Source: Paramacrobiotus metropolitanus
Taxonomy: Eukaryota; Tardigrada; Eutardigrada; Parachela; Macrobiotidae
DNA: 64,000 nucleotides
Direction of reading: 5' to 3'
NCBI RefSeq assembly: GCF_019649055.1
Contig: NW_026570261.1
Coordinates: forward strand, 1,099,330-1,163,329
Shown here in pieces: positions 31,222 through 40,299 of the stretch. The translations under genes and the position numbers were made by a program. Numbering within the stretch: the first letter of the stretch is position 1; each line of letters starts with the position of its first letter. The notes beneath the pieces were generated by a model. It did not search any database. It saw only the letters and a program-made list of their open reading frames with translations, and was not told where the DNA came from.

Positions 31222-33917
31222 TTTGTGGTGTGGTCCATAACCGTTAACGATGGACCGGTAGGCATCGTATGGTTAGAAGTAAGACCTTTAAGCAGAGCCA
31301 CCCGTTGGGCCAAGCTCTGTTGCTGTTCCGTCAGCCTGACCGCTTCTGGGTCAAACGGGCTGAGTTCTTGGATCCGGTTGGTTATGCGGCGTTCGACATC
31401 TCCAGCATCGCTGATAAGGTGCCGAATGCTCAGTGCTTGGACAACCGTCATTTGCATGGGCCCAGTGTCAGCTTCGCGTAACCGTTGGTTCGCTGCTGCC
31501 TGTTCATCATCCCATTGCTGACGTAAAGTCCGAGGGGCCGGTCGATTGTCGTCATCCGGCTGGTTTAGTAGCGGGAAGTCGTCCGCGTAGGCCGTTCTGC
31601 CTCGCGTAACGTTGCCCCTCATGATCAGTTCCAGGCGTTCCGCTATGGCTGGTGGTGGCGCCAGTGAAGTTGGCCTCGGGTGGACTTGTCGTTCTGGCGC
31701 GACCAGGTGATCAGGCGGAGCTGTTAAGCCTGGTACTGGGATTGGGTCTGGCATGTCGAACCACTCAATGTCGCTGTCGGTTTCTGTGTCCGACGCGCTG
31801 GCTGGTCGACTTAGTGCTGGTCCGGCTGCAAATCGTTCAGCCGAGATCCGCATAATTCTCGAGACTCGCATCCTCAATTCTTCTGCCGGTTGGCGTGTTG
31901 AGGACCGTGTCGGTATGAGAAGTCCGGTTTGTCCGACGCGTGTTGGCTGCCCCGGTCGGGGTTTGGGTAACACGCGCCTAAGTGCTTCGTCGATCAGGCC
32001 AAGCTGGTATTGCCGGTTACGGAAATCGCGCAATGATGGTGCGTCGTTGGCCGTATCCAACGGCTTATCCATAAACCGAAGCATGGCCCGTCTAATCCTG
32101 GTTATGTATTCCAGGACGCGTTGGAATTCCAGGTCCAACGCGACTTTTCTCCGTAAGGTGGCAATATCCACTCCCTTCAGGCTACTGATAACCTTACGGA
32201 TTTCCTCTTCGAGGCGTTCCGCGGCGTGGAGTTCACGCTCCAAGGGAGGTATGTCTGGGTAAGCCCTTAGGTCATACGGAGAAGATGCTGGTTCTCGCGG
32301 TTCCAATCCAGTGGCCGTCAGCATTGCCTCGTCGGTAGACGTAGGCTGGGCCACTGGTGGCGCGGAAGATTCCCCTGTCGTAGCGGTAACTACGACTGTT
32401 GGGTTCAATGGTGGAGGTGGTGCTGATGGTGCTGGTGGCGGACGTGTTGGTGCTGCGGATCCTTCGGTCCTCAGCTGTCTTTCCGTCCGATACTGTTCCA
32501 GCTGGTCTCTCAGCCTGCGAGATGCCGCCAACAGTGCCTGACCAGTTTGGTCATGCAAAGGAAATATCTCGTTTTGAGCTTGGCGGGTCGCTATTTCCTC
32601 GCTAAGTTCATGAGCGAGACGCCGGAATTCATCTTGATCGAGAATGATGCGCTGAGCCATCTCACGGTAGTGAGGGCTGCGGCTGTCCAATTCTCGAATC
32701 ATGGCCTCCAATTCTTGGATGGCGTTCTCTACTTCCTTCAGATTGTCCTGAAGTTGGTAGAGTGGAGTCCGGCCGTCGGCCAGAGGTTCAGTGGGGGATT
32801 CAATCCGCAATGGTGGGGTAGTTGGGTCCCATTGGACGTCCCCTTCGTCTTCCGGCTCTGGCGAAGACACAGATTCTGTCGGTGGGACAGTCTGGTCACG
32901 CCTTATTACACACACTGGATTCAGTGGTGGTTGTGCTGCCGGTGCCGGTTCGGTTAGGCCATGTTGGGCCGCCAGTTCCGGTGGAACCTCTTCTGGCCGG
33001 TTATATATGGTGAGCCGTCCATTCACAAATACCCGTAATGGGTAATCACTTGGCTCGTTGAGCTGTGATGTGCTTGGCTGGGTTTCCGGCGGCGCTGGAG
33101 TTTGGTAGGCTTCCGGTCCCGCTCGTGGAGGCTCAATGGATGAATCAGACGGCGCCTGGCCCGTAGGGTCAGGTTGTGCCGCTGAAGGTGGGCTATACGG
33201 CGGTTGGCCGTATGCTCCATATCCGCCATAAGGCGGTGGATATCCATAAGGTGTAGGCGGATACATCCACGGTGGTGGGTATCGCCACTGATTCGGATCC
33301 GGCTGCGGCTGGTTTGAAGGTCCAGGCGCAGGGTATGGTGGATATCCATAGTAAGGGTTATGGTATGGAGGCGGAGTGTACTGTGGCCGCGGTCCAGTAT
33401 GGACCGGTGTAGTCGTGACCGTTGGCCCGACTGCCGCAGTGGTGAAAACTGGCTGACTCGCCGAAGTGGTCGGTAGGCCACCATACCGAATTGGTTGATG
33501 TGAGCCGGTACGGCCGTGAGGATAATGTCGGATCGTTTGGTCCGATGTTGAGCTTGGCTGGCTTCCGGCTACTGCCGCGTTGACCAAGAGTCCAGTACCG
33601 TCAGAAAATGTCCCTGGCGGGCAAAGTTGTGGCGGAATGGCTCGAGGTGGCAGAGGCTGTGACCGCGGTAGCGGTGTGTCGGCCCGTGAACTGGGGCCGA
33701 CTGACATAGTTGCCAGCTGCTCGGCGGTTAGGTTGGCCCTAATATTAGGTACCTGTACACTCGGAGGCCGGTTAGACGACCGAGTGGAAGATCCGCCCGA
33801 CCGGGATTCCGGTCGTGAGTATGGATGTGTGCGGTTACTGCGGTCGGAGTCATCAGAGCGATCAGTGCGTCGGCGTCCGTCCATCGTTGAATGGGGCGCT
33901 GTCACGAGACGAATCAC
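31140..33917 (-). CDS. Accessory ORF B (925 residues), Pro/Tyr-rich
   Basis: Intact frame. The N-terminus is Arg/Ser-rich. Residues about 190-270 are a Pro/Tyr/Gly low-complexity region with PPPY (twice) and PPYSPP, which resemble PPxY motifs that bind WW domains. A helical, probably coiled-coil region follows (LQDNLKEVENAIQELEAMIR), and later helical blocks of similar type recur (LERELHAAERLEEEIRKVI; RRITNRIQELSPFDPEAV). Recurring helix plus Pro-rich spacer gives a structural-protein look. No enzyme motif, signal peptide or membrane segment. A 160-bp gap separates it from the preceding ORF. Confidence 0.7.
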   Translation of the reverse strand: MIRLVTAPHSTMDGRRRTDRSDDSDRSNRTHPYSRPESRSGGSSTRSSNRPPSVQVPNIRANLTAEQLATMSVGPSSRADTPLPRSQPLPPRAIPPQLCPPGTFSDGTGLLVNAAVAGSQPSSTSDQTIRHYPHGRTGSHQPIRYGGLPTTSASQPVFTTAAVGPTVTTTPVHTGPRPQYTPPPYHNPYYGYPPYPAPGPSNQPQPDPNQWRYPPPWMYPPTPYGYPPPYGGYGAYGQPPYSPPSAAQPDPTGQAPSDSSIEPPRAGPEAYQTPAPPETQPSTSQLNEPSDYPLRVFVNGRLTIYNRPEEVPPELAAQHGLTEPAPAAQPPLNPVCVIRRDQTVPPTESVSSPEPEDEGDVQWDPTTPPLRIESPTEPLADGRTPLYQLQDNLKEVENAIQELEAMIRELDSRSPHYREMAQRIILDQDEFRRLAHELSEEIATRQAQNEIFPLHDQTGQALLAASRRLRDQLEQYRTERQLRTEGSAAPTRPPPAPSAPPPPLNPTVVVTATTGESSAPPVAQPTSTDEAMLTATGLEPREPASSPYDLRAYPDIPPLERELHAAERLEEEIRKVISSLKGVDIATLRRKVALDLEFQRVLEYITRIRRAMLRFMDKPLDTANDAPSLRDFRNRQYQLGLIDEALRRVLPKPRPGQPTRVGQTGLLIPTRSSTRQPAEELRMRVSRIMRISAERFAAGPALSRPASASDTETDSDIEWFDMPDPIPVPGLTAPPDHLVAPERQVHPRPTSLAPPPAIAERLELIMRGNVTRGRTAYADDFPLLNQPDDDNRPAPRTLRQQWDDEQAAANQRLREADTGPMQMTVVQALSIRHLISDAGDVERRITNRIQELSPFDPEAVRLTEQQQSLAQRVALLKGLTSNHTMPTGPSLTVMDHTTKWIREFIEDYWKVPRPPTAARSVTSIQ

Positions 33918-34109
33918 GCGGTGTTAGACTCCTACCTACTGTGTTAGTTCAAAGTACGGCTAGCTAATTCTTAAGCTACCATGTCAGACCAACTTAGGCT
34001 ACTTTTAGGCTACTGGTTAGTTAATTTTAGGTTAGTTAATTTCGGTAGCAGCTCACGAAGATGATCGTGGGACTTTAGGTTAGTTAGACTAATTCTAAGT
34101 CTGAATTAA
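33918..34109 (-). other. Short spacer with TTAGGTTAGTTA-type repeats
   Basis: 190 bp between accessory frames, with repeated TTAGGTTAGTTA/TAGGCTAC-like stretches (about 33985-34095). It is A/T-rich in contrast to the G/C-rich coding blocks on both sides. It could hold an internal promoter or splice signal, but I cannot tell. Confidence 0.35.
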
Positions 34110-34559
34110 TTATGCGTCCTTCTGTCCAGCCTGATGAGCCGCCTTGTCCAGTACATCCGGTGGGACTGTACTGGACTTGTCCGATACGTCCGGTAGGACC
34201 GTATTGGACTTCTGCTTTTTGCCCTTTGAGACTTTCTCTGATTTTTCCCGTCCTGTGGTTATGCGGGTGAGCAAGTCTTTTTCCGCCTCATCTTCAGCAA
34301 CTACGTCCTCTTCCAGGACTTGCTGGGCCGTAAGGGTTGCCTTAGGCTTCTTGGGCGTCTTTGGTTTCTTGGGCTTTTCCTTGGGCGCCGGGGCCACCTT
34401 TGGCCCTTCGGTCGCCGCTGGCTTGTCCGTAGCGGATGTTCCTTTTTCTGGTTCCGCCGGGGCCAAAGTCGGGTCAATAGCGGCCAATGGCTGGTTTTGG
34501 AGTTTTGAAGCGCCGGTGTCTCGAAACTGGTTTGGCCTTTCGAGGTCGGCCTGGGCCAC
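34110..34559 (-). CDS. Accessory ORF A (149 residues), Lys/Pro-rich
   Basis: Overlaps the last 86 bp of the integrase frame. It has a Pro/Ala/Lys tract (PKEKPKKPKTPKKPK), an acidic helical part (VLEEDVVAEDEAEKDLL) and a C-terminal pair of similar segments (TVLPDVSDKS, TVPPDVLDKA). It may be a separate protein or a frame-shifted extension of the pol C-terminus; both frames look coding-like near the overlap. Function unknown. Confidence 0.45.
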   Translation of the reverse strand: MAQADLERPNQFRDTGASKLQNQPLAAIDPTLAPAEPEKGTSATDKPAATEGPKVAPAPKEKPKKPKTPKKPKATLTAQQVLEEDVVAEDEAEKDLLTRITTGREKSEKVSKGKKQKSNTVLPDVSDKSSTVPPDVLDKAAHQAGQKDA

Positions 34560-36759
34560 GCTTTACTGGTGGCTCTGGGTCTGATGTCTTTGAGTCAGGT
34601 GGGCCATAGCCAGGGATTCGCAAAGTCTTTTGTTGCTCCGCCACAAGTTTCTTGGACGGGCCCTTTCCGGGCTTCTGCTTTTTCAGCAGCGTCTCAAGTT
34701 TGCTCTGGGCATGTGGGAGCTCTGCATCTTGTCCTGGCTCTGCCTTGTTATTGCACCTTTCCGACTCTGTGGGTTCAGGTTCCGCGTCGCCGCTCTTCTT
34801 CTTGGATGAGCGTGTTATTCTGCGACTCGGGCCGTCCGGGTTAAGGTACGGCTTAAGGCGATCGACACATACAGTGTGTTCTACACCGGTGTCCCGCTCT
34901 CGGATCCAGTAAGTGTTCGGCTTAGGTATGCCGATGATGGTGTAGACGCCTTCGAACTTGTTTGGATTAGTCGGGTCGTCTACCATGTTCTTTAGGGTGA
35001 CCAAGTCCCGTTTCTTGAACTCGGCCTGCGACTTCTTCTTGTTATAGATGGCCGCATCCCGTAGGAACCCTTCTTCGATCCGCGTTTTGGCAATTTCATG
35101 CGCCCGGTTCAGGCGCTGCTGCATCCTCTTGACATAACGTTCGTTAGTCGTAAAAGTTTCTGGGACGTTGGTCCCAGCGAGGACGTCTTGTGGTATGGTC
35201 ATTTCTCGTCCAAACAACATGTGGTATGGCGAGAATCCAGTGGTTGCGTGAACGGCACGGTTCATGCCGGAGATCACGTACGGTAGGGCCCGGTGCCAAC
35301 GATGTTCATCGCCGGCGCCGCCAAAGTTTCGAATTCCGTCCCAGATGGTTTGCATCTGGCGTTCGACTTGGCCTTGGCCCTCAGGATGATACGCGGATCC
35401 GAAGGTCTGCTCAATGCCGAAGATTTTCGCCACTTTGGCGAAAGATTTTGCCGTGAAATGCGTGCCCCGGTCGGAGTGCATTGTGTGTGGCATGCCGTAC
35501 TTTAGTACGACTTCTTCGACAAAGAACTTCTCAAATTCCTTGGCCGAGTTTGTCTTGGTCGGCCGGGCTATGGTGAACTTCGTCATTTGATCAACCACCA
35601 CAGCAATGTACCGGTATTTCTTTGTTTGTGTTACCGGTAGAGGTCCTTTGAAGTCGGCGAAGACGCGATACCATGGCGCAACAGCTTCAGTCGGCTGCAG
35701 CATACCGTAGGTAGCTCGCCGCGGTACTTTGCCGAAAATGCACGTCTGACATCGGTCGATGTAGTCGTGTATGTCGCAGCTCATGCGGTCCCAGTAGTAC
35801 CGGAGTTTGGCTGCTTCAATGGTCTTGCGGTATCCAAAATGATTCCCTGTTTTGCCATCATGGAGGGACTGGATAATGTTCTTCCGCATGAACAGAGGGA
35901 CAACGAATCTCCTTTCGAGTTTCGCATTGATGTCGGTGAGTCGGTAGAGCACACCTTTGTCCATCTGATAATGTTCAGGTAATTTGGACCTCTTGTCCAT
36001 TTCGCTTTGATGTTCCAACTCATGGATTTTCTTGGCCAGAGTTGGATCACGGTGTTGCATCCGTCGCAGTTCTTGCGCGGTGCGGTCCGTGACTTTTTCT
36101 GGACACGGTGGGACTTTGGGCTCTGGCTCTCCCGGTGTGGGCGCCGGTACATTGATCACCCTTATGTCCGCCGTGCTGAATTGATCCCAATCTGTTATTG
36201 CGTTGCAATCGGGAAGGAGAGGCTTATCCCATTCGGTTGCGGGGTCCTCGTCCGTGACTTGCAGCCTGCGCACCTTTATGATGCGTGCTGGAATCTCGTC
36301 CTTATAATCCTCGAAGTTAGGGACTTGGTCCAACTCTTCGTGTGGGCCTTTGTCGTCGTCCCGTTCGAGTGGCCATCTGGACAATGCATCAGCATTGTCA
36401 CAGAATGTGCCTGGCTTGTACTCAATGGTGATGTCCCTTCCCTGTAAGGCGAGGGCCCATCGAGTAAGACGAGGATTGATGCCGGGCCGGTTAGACTCGC
36501 ATCTGAGCAGATTGGTTAGGGCTCTGTGGTCCGTCCTTACTGTGAAAGGTCCGTGGTCAATATAGTGCTTGAACTTTTGGACGGCCCACACTACGGCTAA
36601 ACATTCCCATTCGGTCACGCCGTAGTTTTTCTCAGCTCCATGTAGGACACGGCTTGCGTAGGCAATTGGCCTCGAGTCCTGGCTGAGTATGGCTCCGATG
36701 CCAGCGCCACTTGCATCACATTCGATGGTGGTCTGTTTGGTCGCATCGAATTTGGCCAA
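34474..36759 (-). CDS. pol: pol: RNase H and integrase
   Basis: 761 residues. RNase H acidic residues are visible in IECDASGAG (about D15), TEWECLAV (E50 or E52) and VRTDHRAL (D77). Integrase has a zinc-binding HHCC (H300, H307, C337, C340) and the catalytic triad D369 (FADFKG), D430 (HSDRGTHF), E466 (GQVERQ), with exactly 35 residues between the last two. A GPY/F-like tail (KFEGVYTIIG) follows, then a long basic C-terminus with an AT-hook-like RGPGRPRK. The product would be cut from a polyprotein. The frame opens near 36759, because a one-base shift in an A run (about 36785) separates it from RT. Confidence 0.93.
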   Translation of the reverse strand: MAKFDATKQTTIECDASGAGIGAILSQDSRPIAYASRVLHGAEKNYGVTEWECLAVVWAVQKFKHYIDHGPFTVRTDHRALTNLLRCESNRPGINPRLTRWALALQGRDITIEYKPGTFCDNADALSRWPLERDDDKGPHEELDQVPNFEDYKDEIPARIIKVRRLQVTDEDPATEWDKPLLPDCNAITDWDQFSTADIRVINVPAPTPGEPEPKVPPCPEKVTDRTAQELRRMQHRDPTLAKKIHELEHQSEMDKRSKLPEHYQMDKGVLYRLTDINAKLERRFVVPLFMRKNIIQSLHDGKTGNHFGYRKTIEAAKLRYYWDRMSCDIHDYIDRCQTCIFGKVPRRATYGMLQPTEAVAPWYRVFADFKGPLPVTQTKKYRYIAVVVDQMTKFTIARPTKTNSAKEFEKFFVEEVVLKYGMPHTMHSDRGTHFTAKSFAKVAKIFGIEQTFGSAYHPEGQGQVERQMQTIWDGIRNFGGAGDEHRWHRALPYVISGMNRAVHATTGFSPYHMLFGREMTIPQDVLAGTNVPETFTTNERYVKRMQQRLNRAHEIAKTRIEEGFLRDAAIYNKKKSQAEFKKRDLVTLKNMVDDPTNPNKFEGVYTIIGIPKPNTYWIRERDTGVEHTVCVDRLKPYLNPDGPSRRITRSSKKKSGDAEPEPTESERCNNKAEPGQDAELPHAQSKLETLLKKQKPGKGPSKKLVAEQQKTLRIPGYGPPDSKTSDPEPPVKRGPGRPRKAKPVSRHRRFKTPKPAIGRY

Positions 36760-38446
36760 TATTGGGGCTTCCGTTAGGGCCTTTTTTGATTTCGTTGAAC
36801 TCAGCGGTGTGGGCGTCGGTCCAGTCGTTTTTCACTGAACTTTCCTTCCGCAGGAGTTCATACATCTTGGAAGTCTTCTGGGCGTAGCCCAGAATGAACT
36901 TCCGGTAGTAGTTAGCGAGTCCAAGAAACGAGCGAAGTTGACGCTCGGTCTTGGGCGGTAGTTTCTCGGCGATGGCCGCTACCTTCTCGGGATCGGTATG
37001 GACACCGTCCTTGCTAAGGATGTGTCCAAGGAATTGGAGTTTTTCCATTCCAAATTCGCATTTCGACGGTTTTATCGTGAATCCGGCGTCTCTGAGGCAC
37101 AGGAGCGTGTTTCTGAACGCCTTCCTGAATTCCTCGAATGTTTTGCCGAAGAATATCACGTCGTCGATGTATGCGAAGACGCCGCCTTGTTTGCGTGCTG
37201 GCGCCATAATCTTGTCCATTGTCATTTGGAATGTGGCTGGCCCGTTGCAGACGCCAAACGGCATTCGTTTGAACCGGAACATCCCTTCTGGAGTCACGAA
37301 GGTAGTGTAGTCCATCGACGCTGGATCCATGGGGATTTGCCAGAATCCGGACTGACAATCTACCTTGCCGTAATAGGCGTTGCCTGCACATTGATCCAGG
37401 AGTTCGTCTGGATTGGGCAATGGATAGTTGTTCTTCTTGGTCACCGAGTTCAGCTTTATGTAATTTATGCAGAACCGGGTGCCCATGGTCCCGTCGCCGT
37501 TTTTCTTCGAGGCGAGGACCACTGGAAAACTCCACGCTGCCATGGACGGTTCAATCACGCCTTGGTCCAACATTTCTTGGACGTGCTTATTAATGAACTC
37601 TCGTCCCTTCCAACTCGTTCGGGTTGGGTTCATTTTAATTGGTGCAGCGTCGCCAACTTCTATGACGTGGGTCACTCCTTTAACGTCGCCGTAAGGCTTT
37701 TTGGACGTCGGGAATATGGCCCGGAGTTCCCATAAGTCCTGACGGAGTAGAGCGGTCTGCTCTTCGGTCAGGTGATCGCCAAAATGTGCGTTGGCGATGT
37801 GGGCGCGGATTTCGCGTTCCACTTCAGGATCTTCCTCTCCGGTTTGGAGGGAATTGATCTTGGCATAATCTTCATCCGAGATTTCCTCGTATGGCTCCAC
37901 TTGGCCCATGTTAACTCCTTTCCGGAGTATATGGGGCTCTTTGGAGTAGTTTGACACCAATATGGTGAAACTATTGCCATCATGCTGGACTGGTCCGTCG
38001 AGCATGGCCAGACTCCGTTTGGTGTCTTGGCTTCCGAGGTACATAAGTTTCTGTCTCGGATCGACAGGATAATCAATGCTGACTTGGACCGGGGTAATGG
38101 ACTCCGGTGGGAGTTCCACTTTTACAGTTGCCCGGACCATAGCATGGTCGTTAATGGTGCGGTACCGATTTGGATTGTTCCCCGCCGCTTTTGGCCATGG
38201 TAAGGCGTCGGCGTTGGGAATTGACCAATCTACGCCGTCCTCCTTGATGTCTGGCTCGTATATGTCACTGTAGTACATATGGCCAACTTTTGCACCTTTG
38301 CGGAGGATTTGGTCGCGTCGGGACTTATTTTGGACCTGAATCCACGCGTGTTCGCTGTTTCGAGTTTGGACCTCTGCTTCGATCGGTATGACCAAGCGGT
38401 GTGGTCGTCTCAGCGATTTAAAGTGGATTGGCCGTCCCGGGTCCAT
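36716..38446 (-). CDS. pol: pol: reverse transcriptase
   Basis: 576 residues. RT core: PVVLASKKNGDGTMGTRFC, NYPLPNPDELL, YGKVDCQSGFWQIPM (motif A, D363), FRFKRMPFGVCNGPATFQ (motif B), YIDDVIFF (motif C, residues 426-429), then FLGHILSKDGVHTDP and LRSFLGLANYYRKFI of the connection region. All catalytic aspartates are present. The last 20 or so codons are out of frame relative to RNase H. The 5' end overlaps the protease frame by 37 bp in another frame, and the listed ATG (MDPGRP) may not be used, since that frame is open upstream. Confidence 0.93.
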   Translation of the reverse strand: MDPGRPIHFKSLRRPHRLVIPIEAEVQTRNSEHAWIQVQNKSRRDQILRKGAKVGHMYYSDIYEPDIKEDGVDWSIPNADALPWPKAAGNNPNRYRTINDHAMVRATVKVELPPESITPVQVSIDYPVDPRQKLMYLGSQDTKRSLAMLDGPVQHDGNSFTILVSNYSKEPHILRKGVNMGQVEPYEEISDEDYAKINSLQTGEEDPEVEREIRAHIANAHFGDHLTEEQTALLRQDLWELRAIFPTSKKPYGDVKGVTHVIEVGDAAPIKMNPTRTSWKGREFINKHVQEMLDQGVIEPSMAAWSFPVVLASKKNGDGTMGTRFCINYIKLNSVTKKNNYPLPNPDELLDQCAGNAYYGKVDCQSGFWQIPMDPASMDYTTFVTPEGMFRFKRMPFGVCNGPATFQMTMDKIMAPARKQGGVFAYIDDVIFFGKTFEEFRKAFRNTLLCLRDAGFTIKPSKCEFGMEKLQFLGHILSKDGVHTDPEKVAAIAEKLPPKTERQLRSFLGLANYYRKFILGYAQKTSKMYELLRKESSVKNDWTDAHTAEFNEIKKGPNGSPNIGQIRCDQTDHHRM

Positions 38447-40299
38447 AGTCCGATAGGACCGGACCTTAATCCAGCAGGTTGAGTAAGCTGGTAAGGTGTA
38501 CCGCTGATGAACGAAAACGACTTCTTTCTTGGACGTTCGGTCCGCAATTTGCGGATTACCGGTGCTTCGGCTCGGAGTTGAAGAATTTCTGTGTCCTCTT
38601 CGTCATCACTCGACTCCTCCGATGATTGGTTATCGGAGTCCGTGTCCGGTGAGTCGCTTGAGCTTTGGACGTCCGAATCGGTAGACTCGGGTTTGTCGTC
38701 CTGCACTTGTTTTGGCTCGCCTTTATCCTCGTTAGAGGTTGGCGGCCCGCCGGCCACTGTTGGTGCCGGTTTGGTCACGAGATCCATTTCTTGGATCTCT
38801 GGCGCTCCGGTTGCGATTTCCTGTTTTTCAGGTTCGTCCGGTTCCGCCAAAGTGGTTGGACGGCTCCCGTTAGGGAGTGGCGAGGCTGGTCGGCCTTTTG
38901 CCCAACGTTGAGTCGAACGGGTTTGTATGGCCCGTATTACCGCTTCAACGCCGTCTCCACATAGAGGACAAGTCAACTGGACTTCCTCTGATGAAGGGTC
39001 CTGCTCATTCTGGCTGGTGTCCCTTCGATGGCCTCCCTGTTCTCGGTGTGGGCCATCATTGAAGCGCACTTTTGTCGCTATATGCGGTGCAGCTTCTGGC
39101 AATGGTTCCGGTATGGTCCTGACGTTAGTCAGGCTCAGGTCATACTTTGGCCATATGCTGACGGTTAAGCCAGGGTGTTGGGCCACTTGTCTTCGAAGTT
39201 TTATGATGTCATCGAAGAGATCCGTGCACATCTTTTGGAGTGCTTTCGGCATTTCCATGTGGTACTCCCTGTATTCCCACACTAGGGCTAGACGTTCGTC
39301 CTCCCATAATGCTCCTTCCTGAACCAAATCGTCCAGTTCTTGGGCGAATGGTCCGTATTGTGCGGCGATTTGCGGCCACGTTAGTGGTTCGCCTTTTTCT
39401 TCAAGCCAGCCCTCTTCTTGGGCAAGGAGTAGGTTAGCGCGGTATTCCAGGAAGTTTCTGACTCCTGTGAACCAAGTTTTATAGCGCTGGACCAGGTTCT
39501 CCTTGATTTCTCTGTCGGGCACCGGCCGTTGGCCCGGTGCCTCTGGTATCGGGATAGTCTTTACTATCCCGTGATTTGGCTTGAGTATGCCTGCACGGAA
39601 TTGAGTCATATACCGCTCGATTGCGTTATGGACGCGCAGCTCCCATATGAGGCTTTCAATGGTGTCCAGGCATTCCCAGCAGGTAGAAGGAGAACCTTTC
39701 GGGTGATCAAGCCGATTTACTCTCACTTCATCATCGGGTCCCGGTGCCTCTGGTATCGGGATAGACTTTACCGCGTCCCAAACGATTTCTTCATTTGGTT
39801 TAAGGATGAAGGTGAACTTGGAGTGGAGATAGTCACATCCAAGTAGTACGTGCACGTCCGTTAACGTCGGTTGGACGAAGAACGTGTGGTGGCTCTTGTA
39901 TCCCTGCAGTGTCACCGGTACGGTGCAGCAGTGGGAGACCACGAAGGCGGTTTGTCCGCCAACACCAAGGATTTTGGTGTTCCGTCCTAATGGCTCTGTT
40001 TTGATGCCATTGGCGGTGCAGAATTGCTGGCTGATGAGGGATGTCTCCGCTCCAGTGTCCAGCATAGCGAGCGTGTGGACTGGTCCAATTTGGACTTTGT
40101 GTGTCCATGCTCTGACGGTCTTTGGTTTGCGGTTTTCATCAAGGCCAACTGTCACTTCCCGCATCACCGGTACAATGGGGATTAGCGACACTGGTCCTGG
40201 ATCGTCAGGAGCATACTGGGGTGATAGAGGCTCCTTCTGGACAGACTCTTCCTGTGGTGGTGTTTCCGCAACCCGTAGGGTGGAAACATACTTTTGGTG
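38410..40299 (-). CDS. pol: pol: aspartic protease plus long C-terminal extension
   Basis: The frame is open from 40299; a GTG at 40191 is only a nominal start. Retropepsin motifs, numbered from 40191: LAMLDTGAETSLI (catalytic D45), flap-like ILGVGGQTAF and VLLGCDYL. A 350-residue extension unusual for a protease follows, with an internal duplication: IPIPEAPG occurs twice, and the DNA at 39530-39560 repeats at 39738-39778. It then has a helical region, CPLCGDG, and an acidic Ser/Asp tract. The frame preceding it (40182-40760) seems to have fed into it before a one-base shift in CACCAAAAGTATG (about 40295). Confidence 0.88.
   Translation of the reverse strand, partial: HQKYVSTLRVAETPPQEESVQKEPLSPQYAPDDPGPVSLIPIVPVMREVTVGLDENRKPKTVRAWTHKVQIGPVHTLAMLDTGAETSLISQQFCTANGIKTEPLGRNTKILGVGGQTAFVVSHCCTVPVTLQGYKSHHTFFVQPTLTDVHVLLGCDYLHSKFTFILKPNEEIVWDAVKSIPIPEAPGPDDEVRVNRLDHPKGSPSTCWECLDTIESLIWELRVHNAIERYMTQFRAGILKPNHGIVKTIPIPEAPGQRPVPDREIKENLVQRYKTWFTGVRNFLEYRANLLLAQEEGWLEEKGEPLTWPQIAAQYGPFAQELDDLVQEGALWEDERLALVWEYREYHMEMPKALQKMCTDLFDDIIKLRRQVAQHPGLTVSIWPKYDLSLTNVRTIPEPLPEAAPHIATKVRFNDGPHREQGGHRRDTSQNEQDPSSEEVQLTCPLCGDGVEAVIRAIQTRSTQRWAKGRPASPLPNGSRPTTLAEPDEPEKQEIATGAPEIQEMDLVTKPAPTVAGGPPTSNEDKGEPKQVQDDKPESTDSDVQSSSDSPDTDSDNQSSEESSDDEEDTEILQLRAEAPVIRKLRTERPRKKSFSFISGTPYQLTQPAGLRSGPIGLWTRDGQSTLNR

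Noticed and set aside
26305-33917. Envelope gene of an errantivirus-like element
   Set aside because: No signal peptide, transmembrane helix, furin-type site or fusion-type segment in the ORFs after integrase.
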